DNA of 32,549 bases from Gammaproteobacteria bacterium. Its GTDB lineage: Bacteria > Pseudomonadota > Gammaproteobacteria > Arenicellales > JAOTYS01. The translations under genes were made by a program, and so were the position numbers. Within the stretch, counting starts at the first letter, position 1, and each line of letters opens with the position of its first letter. This document shows positions 26,157 to 32,549 of this stretch, piece by piece. The notes beneath the pieces are model-generated. The model was not told the origin of the DNA, did not search any database, and worked only from the letters and a program-made list of their open reading frames with translations. The DNA lies in the NCBI GenBank assembly GCA_029861795.1, contig JAOTYS010000005.1, positions 1 to 32,549 of the forward strand, in the 5' to 3' direction.

Positions 26157-27269
26157 TCAGACTATCCCACGCAGAGTTGTGATAAATGCCTGAACGTCCT
26201 CAGGTCGACCTACCGTAACCCGCAAACAGTCTTGCAAAGCGCTACCCGGCTCATCGAGACATTTGATAAGAATCCCCGCCTTTTTCAGACCCTGAAAGAC
26301 CGCCGACGCGTCGGGGATCCGAAACAAGACGAAATTTGTATGGCTCGGGAATACCTTGATTCCGGCAATGGTCGAGAGCTCGCGCACCAGCGACTGCCTT
26401 TGCTCACAAATGAGCTCGACCTGGCGGTTAAATACCTCGACTCGAGACAGTGCAAAATCCACACTAGCCTGGGTCAGGGCATTGATGTTGTAGGGCAGGC
26501 GCACTTTTTCTAGCTGTGACAGCCAGGCAGTGGGCCCGACCAAAAACCCCAGTCGCAACCCCGCCATGCCGAACTTCGATAAGCTGCGCATCACCACTAC
26601 GTTGTCGTAGTCAGCAAGATCCGGGATAAAACTTTGGCCTGAGAACGGGTAGTAGGCCTCATCCAATACTACCAGTCCGTCCGTGGCACTAATGATTTCC
26701 TCTAGGTCAGAACGCTCGAACAGATTACCAGTTGGATTGTTGGGGTAAGCTAAAAATACTGCTGCAGGTTGACGCCGAACGATGGCATCACACATCTGCT
26801 CCACATTCAGGGTGAATTCGGCCCCCAGGGGGACATGGATGTACCCCAACCCGATGGTCGCAGCAATCACCTTGTACATCGAAAATGTAGGCTCCGGAGC
26901 AAGGACGCAGCAGTCAGTACCACCCACGGCCGTCTGAGTAATCTGTATCAGTTCATCAGAGCCATTGCCCAGCAATACCTGTGTGGCATCCGGTATACCC
27001 ATAACTTGGCGCAGACGCTGTTTTACCGCTGTGGCGCGCGAATCTGGATAGAGATTGAGGTCTACCGAGCGTAACACCTCCATCCACTCCCGCCGCATGT
27101 CATCACCCCATGAGTACGGGCTCTCCATGGCATCGAGCTTGAGCATGCCATCGCACTGTGCAACCGTATAAGGTTGAGATGCCTGGATGCTGGGTCGAAT
27201 CCAACGCCGCACTCGTGTGATGGGGTCAGTCACCCCAATGACTCGACGTTCCGGTTTGCTAGTGGCCAT
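26157..27269 (-). CDS. hisC: Histidinol-phosphate aminotransferase
   Basis: Seventh step of histidine synthesis, a fold-type I PLP enzyme. The 370-residue protein has GNGSDELI (101-108), AYPNNPTGN (174-182), VLDEAYYPFS (201-210) and SLSKFGMAGLRLG (229-241) with PLP Lys232. It begins 3 bases after hisD, and 103 bases separate it from hisB. Confidence 0.96.
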   Translation of the reverse strand: MATSKPERRVIGVTDPITRVRRWIRPSIQASQPYTVAQCDGMLKLDAMESPYSWGDDMRREWMEVLRSVDLNLYPDSRATAVKQRLRQVMGIPDATQVLLGNGSDELIQITQTAVGGTDCCVLAPEPTFSMYKVIAATIGLGYIHVPLGAEFTLNVEQMCDAIVRRQPAAVFLAYPNNPTGNLFERSDLEEIISATDGLVVLDEAYYPFSGQSFIPDLADYDNVVVMRSLSKFGMAGLRLGFLVGPTAWLSQLEKVRLPYNINALTQASVDFALSRVEVFNRQVELICEQRQSLVRELSTIAGIKVFPSHTNFVLFRIPDASAVFQGLKKAGILIKCLDEPGSALQDCLRVTVGRPEDVQAFITTLRGIV

Positions 27270-27272
27270 CTA

Positions 27273-28589
27273 TCAATCTTTCATTGCATCCACGCGATAC
27301 TCGGCGGATCGCGCATGGGCGGTTAACATCTCCGAGCGCGCCAACACCGATGCAGTCTTCCCAAGCTCACTCCCGCCCTGGGACGAACATATGATAACGC
27401 TTGATCGTTTCTGGAAATCATAGACGCCCAGCGGAGAGCTAAATCGCGCGGTGCCCGAGGTCGGTAAAACGTGACTAGGACCGGCACAGTAATCACCCAA
27501 CGCCTCTGCGCTATACGGACCTAGGAATATCGCTCCGGCGTGTCGGATTTGAGCCATAAGCGAGGTCGGATCTGCCACCACCAGTTGCAGGTGCTCAGGT
27601 GCGATACGGTTGACCAGCTCCACCGCTTGCTGCAACGACTGCACTGCGATCAAAGCGCCATGCGCCTGGAGCGAGGCCGTGATGACCTCCCGTCGTTCCA
27701 TCGTAGGAAGCAGTTCGTTAATGGCGCAGTCCACCGCCTCTAGCGCACTGTTATCTGTGGCTATCAAGATAGACTGAGCCAGCTCATCGTGCTCGGCCTG
27801 GGCAAGCAAGTCCATTGCCACCCACTGTGGGTCGGCGTTGCCGTCATAAACAACGACCACCTCGCTAGGACCAGCGATCATGTCGATCCCAACCTGACCG
27901 AACACCATTCGCTTTGCCATAGTGACGTAGATATTGCCAGGTCCGGCGATCTTATCGACCGCGGGGATGGTTTCAGTGCCATAGGCCATAGCGGCGATCG
28001 CCTGGGCACCACCTACCGTGAATACTCGACTAACTCCGGCGAGCTCCGCCGCGGCCAGAACAATGCCGCTGACCTCGCCTGCGGGCGCGGGAACCACCAT
28101 GATAATCTGACCTACGCCGGCTACTTGTGCCGGAATAGCTGTCATCAACACCGTGGAGGGGTAGGCCGCTTTGCCCCCAGGCACATAAATTCCTACTCGC
28201 TCTAGCGCAGACACACGCTGCCCCAACACAGTGCCGTCCGGTTCAGTGTAGTCCCAAGATTGTTGCCCTTGACGCTCATGGTAACTGCGAATACGTGAGG
28301 CCGCATGGGTGAGCGCATTTCGCTGGGAAACTGGTAACTCGCTTAAGGAGTTTTTTTGCGCGCTGCGGGGTAGCTCAAGCCCACTACCGTTATCAACATC
28401 GTAACCATCGAAACGTCGTGTGTAATCCAATAGTGCCTGGTCGCCTTGTGCCCGCACTTTTTGAATGATTTCAGTCACTGCCTGGATTACGGATGAATCG
28501 CTGACATTGGCGCGCTCGAGCAAGGCATCAAAGGCATCATCAAATCCAGCGAGATTGGTGTCCAATTTACGGATCTCACACTTGCTCAT
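27273..28589 (-). CDS. hisD: Histidinol dehydrogenase
   Basis: Final two oxidations of histidine synthesis, zinc- and NAD-dependent. Numbered from a TTG one codon upstream, Gln265 and His268 (AQAEHDE) and Asp367 are zinc ligands and Glu333-His334 (APEHLQ) are catalytic. GPGNIYV and GPSEVVVV are conserved. I place the start at the ATG at 28589, which overlaps the hisG stop as TGATG and has AGGGTG 8 bases upstream; this gives 438 residues. Confidence 0.97.
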   Translation of the reverse strand: MSKCEIRKLDTNLAGFDDAFDALLERANVSDSSVIQAVTEIIQKVRAQGDQALLDYTRRFDGYDVDNGSGLELPRSAQKNSLSELPVSQRNALTHAASRIRSYHERQGQQSWDYTEPDGTVLGQRVSALERVGIYVPGGKAAYPSTVLMTAIPAQVAGVGQIIMVVPAPAGEVSGIVLAAAELAGVSRVFTVGGAQAIAAMAYGTETIPAVDKIAGPGNIYVTMAKRMVFGQVGIDMIAGPSEVVVVYDGNADPQWVAMDLLAQAEHDELAQSILIATDNSALEAVDCAINELLPTMERREVITASLQAHGALIAVQSLQQAVELVNRIAPEHLQLVVADPTSLMAQIRHAGAIFLGPYSAEALGDYCAGPSHVLPTSGTARFSSPLGVYDFQKRSSVIICSSQGGSELGKTASVLARSEMLTAHARSAEYRVDAMKD

Positions 28590-29230
28590 CAATTTGCACC
28601 CTGAGCGATGGTCGTCACCATCTCCTTCAAACGACGCTTCATCTTGATAGATGCCTTGTTTGCTATCAAGCGCGCACTGATGTCTGCGATGTGCTCCACT
28701 TCAACCAGGCCGTTTGCTCGCATCGTATCTCCAGTATCCACCAGGTCCACAATTCGATCGGCTAACCCCGCAAGCGGTGCGAGTTCCATCGACCCGTGGA
28801 GCTTGATGATCTCTGTCTGAACGCCCTTGCGAGCAAAGTGTCGGCGAGTAGTATTCACATACTTGGTAGCGATGCGCAGTCGCACCCATGATTGCGGATT
28901 GTCTTGCCGCGCAAGGTTCCCAGGTTCTGCGACCACCATACGGCACTTCGCAACTTTTAGGTCCCCGAGCTCATACAGCGCGTCGTCGCGATGTTCCATC
29001 AAGACATCCTTGCCCACTATGCCTAAGTCCGCCGCCCCAAATTGAACATAGGTCGGCACATCGGCCGCGCGAATAAATATGAGCCTAATATCTGCAGCGG
29101 TCGATTGGATAATAAGCTTGCGGGTTGTATCCACATCTTCGTCGATCTCGATTCCCGCGCGAGCCAGCAGGGGCAACGTATCCGTAAGAATACGCCCTTT
29201 GGCGAGCGCAATGGTAATAGGGCGAGACAT
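28589..29230 (-). CDS. hisG: ATP phosphoribosyltransferase, short form
   Basis: First committed step of histidine synthesis, joining ATP and PRPP. At 213 residues it is the short form that lacks the C-terminal regulatory ACT-like domain. It keeps [19 protein letters not shown] and the PRPP loop in [18 protein letters not shown]. Short HisG normally works only in a hetero-octamer with HisZ, which is not in this window. It is the first his gene, 4 bases after murA. Confidence 0.96.
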   Translation of the reverse strand: MSRPITIALAKGRILTDTLPLLARAGIEIDEDVDTTRKLIIQSTAADIRLIFIRAADVPTYVQFGAADLGIVGKDVLMEHRDDALYELGDLKVAKCRMVVAEPGNLARQDNPQSWVRLRIATKYVNTTRRHFARKGVQTEIIKLHGSMELAPLAGLADRIVDLVDTGDTMRANGLVEVEHIADISARLIANKASIKMKRRLKEMVTTIAQGAN

Positions 29231-29234
29231 GCCG

Positions 29235-30590
<1,356 letters not shown>

Positions 30591-30639
30591 CTAGCAGTAC
30601 TTGTTCTGCCCATTTGGGACACCACAATGACCTTGGCAG

Positions 30640-30954
30640 TTAGTCATTTGCACTGTCGATGAGGTTTTTCAGCTCGCCGGTCTGGTATAGCTCCGTTACG
30701 ATATCGCTTCCCCCCACAAACTCAGCATTTACATAAAGCTGGGGAACAGTTGGCCAGTTGGAGTACTGTTTAATTCCCTCGCGAATCTCCTGGTCGGCCA
30801 GCACATCCACGGCGGCAAACTCCGCCCCACAGGCCTCCAACAACTGTACGCAACGCCCAGAAAACCCACACTGGGGAAAAGCAGGCGTGCCCTTCATAAA
30901 AAGAATAATCTTGTTCGCTTCGATGGATGCTTTGATCCGTTCCTGTACGCTCAT
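30640..30954 (-). CDS. grxD: Monothiol glutaredoxin (CGFS type)
   Basis: Carries and transfers [2Fe-2S] clusters, often with BolA-family partners. From the ATG at 30954 it is 104 residues, with IILFMKGTP (16-23), the CGFS site at 29-32 (PQCGFSGR), WPTVPQLYVN and GGSDIV. I prefer this start over one 45 bases upstream because GAGG lies 6 bases before it and relatives begin at this residue. It lies 66 bases after ibaG, a likely functional partner. Confidence 0.95.
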   Translation of the reverse strand: MSVQERIKASIEANKIILFMKGTPAFPQCGFSGRCVQLLEACGAEFAAVDVLADQEIREGIKQYSNWPTVPQLYVNAEFVGGSDIVTELYQTGELKNLIDSAND

Positions 30955-31020
30955 ATCAAACCTCGTGTAAATAGTTGTAAATTCAACCAAGTGGCACACA
31001 ACCGACGCGTAGCTCCCTCA

Positions 31021-31272
31021 TCACATAATAGAGCCGTGCTCTGCGCTCCATTGCTCCGGTGTAAGCGTGCGCATAGACAAAGCGTGAATCTCCGCCTTCA
31101 TCTTGTCTCCTAGCGCTTGGTAGACCATCTGGTGCTGTTGCACCTTGCTCTTCCCGGCAAAACCAGGATAGACGATCACCGCACTGAAGTGCTGGCCGTC
31201 ACCGTCGATTTCAACCTTAGAGCCTTGTAGACCGTGTTCGATCCATTCCCTAATGTCCTCAGGCTTAACCAT
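31021..31272 (-). CDS. ibaG: BolA-family protein IbaG/YrbA
   Basis: Small acid-stress and iron-sulfur related protein that binds CGFS glutaredoxins. From the ATG at 31272, with GGGAG 5 bases upstream, it is 83 residues. VYPGFAGKSKVQQHQMVYQALGDKM carries the conserved His and class II KH-like fold, and EIHALSMRTLTPEQW is the typical end. Position between mlaB and murA matches E. coli ibaG. Confidence 0.94.
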   Translation of the reverse strand: MVKPEDIREWIEHGLQGSKVEIDGDGQHFSAVIVYPGFAGKSKVQQHQMVYQALGDKMKAEIHALSMRTLTPEQWSAEHGSIM

Positions 31273-31368
31273 ACACACTCCCAATGTCCGTTGGATAACA
31301 GCATATCGTATTGACTTACGAGGTCAAAGCGCGCGGCGCACTGATCGAAGGTCCTCGCGGTGTCGAAT

Positions 31369-31668
31369 TCAGTGGTTTGCCTGCAACAAGTGGTCCACAC
31401 CATAAACCCGAATGAGGTCCTCGAGTTGCGTGGACATCGCCCGGAAGCGCAGGCGGCAGTTGCGTGCACGCGCCCGTCTCACCCATTCCACCAGCAATGC
31501 CACCCCGGCGCTGTCCACATCGTTCGCTGTCTTCAAATCGATAACCATATCACTATCGGTACGAAACACAGGCTGTGAACTGGAATACAGGGCGCTTACC
31601 GTTGAAGAATTAAGATCGCCGGTGAGAACGGTTGTCCCGTCTGCGCACTCCTCTAGTCGTGGCACCAT
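31369..31668 (-). CDS. mlaB: MlaB, STAS-domain subunit of the Mla transporter
   Basis: Cytoplasmic STAS protein that regulates the MlaFEDB phospholipid ABC transporter. The 99-residue protein has MVIDLKTANDVDSAGVALLVEWVRRARARN, the anti-sigma-antagonist-like loop DSAG. It starts 3 bases after mlaC, in the standard mlaFEDCB order. Confidence 0.9.
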   Translation of the reverse strand: MVPRLEECADGTTVLTGDLNSSTVSALYSSSQPVFRTDSDMVIDLKTANDVDSAGVALLVEWVRRARARNCRLRFRAMSTQLEDLIRVYGVDHLLQANH

Positions 31669-31671
31669 CGT

Positions 31672-32283
31672 CTATTGCCCAATCTCCTTATTTCTCTCGG
31701 CAAGAGACTCGATAAGCGCGTTCAGGCCCTTGGTGCGCACCACTTGTGCATATGCGGATCGGTAGTTGGTAACAAGGCTTATTCCATCAATATTAATATC
31801 GAAAACCTTCCACGAGCCGTCATCGGATTTTCGCAAAGAATAATGCAAAGGCACATTTGGGCCACCGCCTGGCTGCAGCTCGGTTTTGACGACAACCTTG
31901 ATATCATCCTCATTGAAGCGAACTGGCTTATAAACAATCTCTTGCCCTGTGTATCCGAGTAGCGCGGTGGCATAGGTTCTGACTAAGAGCGCCTTGAACT
32001 CATCCACGAACTGTTCTTGCTGGGATGCGCTCGCACCTCTCCAGTGTTTACCCAACACCAGGCGCGACATACGCTCAAAATCAAAATACGGCAACACCAT
32101 GTCATTAACCAACGCGTATAACTTGCCGCCATCGCCCATATACTCCTCTCGATTACGTTCGAGCTCCGCTATTACTTTTTCTGTAGTTTCCCGTACCAGC
32201 TGATCAGGTGGTAAGTTCGGTAGCGATAGAGTCGCGGTACTCCACACGAGCAAGAACAAAAAAGTCGTGGCAACCTTTCTCAT
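31672..32283 (-). CDS. mlaC: MlaC, periplasmic phospholipid-binding protein
   Basis: Shuttles phospholipids between the outer-membrane MlaA complex and MlaFEDB. The 203-residue protein has a signal peptide (about 1-20). VLPYFDFERMSRLVLGKHWR and FKALLVRTYATAL are typical of the Tol-Tol-Ttg2 family, as is the VFDINIDGISLVTNYRSAYAQVV end. The ATG overlaps the mlaD stop by four bases. Confidence 0.95.
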   Translation of the reverse strand: MRKVATTFLFLLVWSTATLSLPNLPPDQLVRETTEKVIAELERNREEYMGDGGKLYALVNDMVLPYFDFERMSRLVLGKHWRGASASQQEQFVDEFKALLVRTYATALLGYTGQEIVYKPVRFNEDDIKVVVKTELQPGGGPNVPLHYSLRKSDDGSWKVFDINIDGISLVTNYRSAYAQVVRTKGLNALIESLAERNKEIGQ

Positions 32284-32549
32284 TCTGCACCTCCCCGGGC
32301 CTGACTGAACACGAGTTGGCCGATCAGTTGTTCTAAGATCACAGCGGATTGCGTCAATGTGATGCGGTCGCCCCCCTTTAGGTATACATCGTCACCGCCA
32401 GGTTCAAGTCCGACGTATTGGGCACCCAAAAGACCAGCGGTCAGAATCGCCGCACTGGTATCGGTCGGAAGATTGTCATAGTTCGAACCAATTGTGAGCT
32501 CAACCACCGCCGTATAGTCATCGCGGTCTATGTGAATGTCCGTCACCCT
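32280..32549 (-). CDS. mlaD: MlaD, MCE-domain protein (C-terminal part)
   Basis: Only the last 88-89 codons are in the window; the start lies beyond its right edge. The MCE-family segment TSAAILTAGLLGAQYVGLEPGGD is clear and is followed by the C-terminal helix QSAVILEQLIGQLVF, which lines the hexameric lipid tunnel in E. coli MlaD. It is an inner-membrane-anchored periplasmic ring of the Mla transporter. Confidence 0.93.
   Translation of the reverse strand, partial: RVTDIHIDRDDYTAVVELTIGSNYDNLPTDTSAAILTAGLLGAQYVGLEPGGDDVYLKGGDRITLTQSAVILEQLIGQLVFSQARGGAE

Overview
The window reads as a chromosomal segment of a gammaproteobacterium, probably a respiring non-enteric lineage. The basis is a housekeeping block typical of beta/gammaproteobacteria: mlaD-mlaC-mlaB, ibaG, grxD, murA, hisG-D-C-B-H-A-F-I-E, tatA-B-C, petA-B-C, sspA-B, then hslV-hslU. 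Its cytochrome bc1 has the gammaproteobacterial form, HisI and HisE are separate proteins, HisB is monofunctional and HisG is the short form. I cannot name the genus. Every gene except one (an acyltransferase at 4992-5534) is on the minus strand, so transcription runs from high to low coordinates.

Layout from high to low coordinates. 32549-31369: end of the phospholipid-trafficking mla operon (MlaD truncated by the window edge, then MlaC and MlaB). 31272-30640: ibaG (BolA family) and a monothiol CGFS glutaredoxin. 30545-22285: murA followed by a complete nine-gene histidine operon. 22160-17750: tatABC followed by petABC; the Rieske protein PetA carries a twin-arginine signal. 17562-16514: sspA and sspB. 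16376-13832: hslVU and a small heat-shock protein, each behind a good sigma-32 promoter match; the hsp20 leader folds in a way that suggests an RNA thermometer, and a strong terminator follows. 13641-10530: argB, a RimK-type ATP-grasp ligase and a class V PLP enzyme overlapping it.

From about 10.3 kb down to position 1 the content becomes accessory: a surface-polysaccharide (O-antigen-like) locus. A tightly packed minus-strand operon encodes an acyl carrier protein, a FabG-like reductase, an AMP-forming acyl ligase, a LuxE-like acyl-protein synthetase and a LuxC-like acyl reductase. A left-handed beta-helix acyltransferase meets it tail to tail. Beyond a divergent promoter region lie a GT2 glycosyltransferase, a broken metallo-beta-lactamase/Rieske gene, a DegT-family sugar aminotransferase resembling perosamine synthase, and a GDP-fucose-synthase-like epimerase.

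The most interesting reading is that ACP, ligase, LuxE/LuxC and acyltransferase match, component by component, the rfbKLMNO set thought to make the tetronate N-acyl group of Vibrio cholerae O1 perosamine. Here an SDR stands where the iron alcohol dehydrogenase RfbM would be, and LuxE and LuxC are separate genes. No luciferase genes are present, so I read this as a hydroxyacyl-group factory for decorating an amino sugar and not as a bioluminescence operon. That is an inference from domains and gene order and has not been tested.
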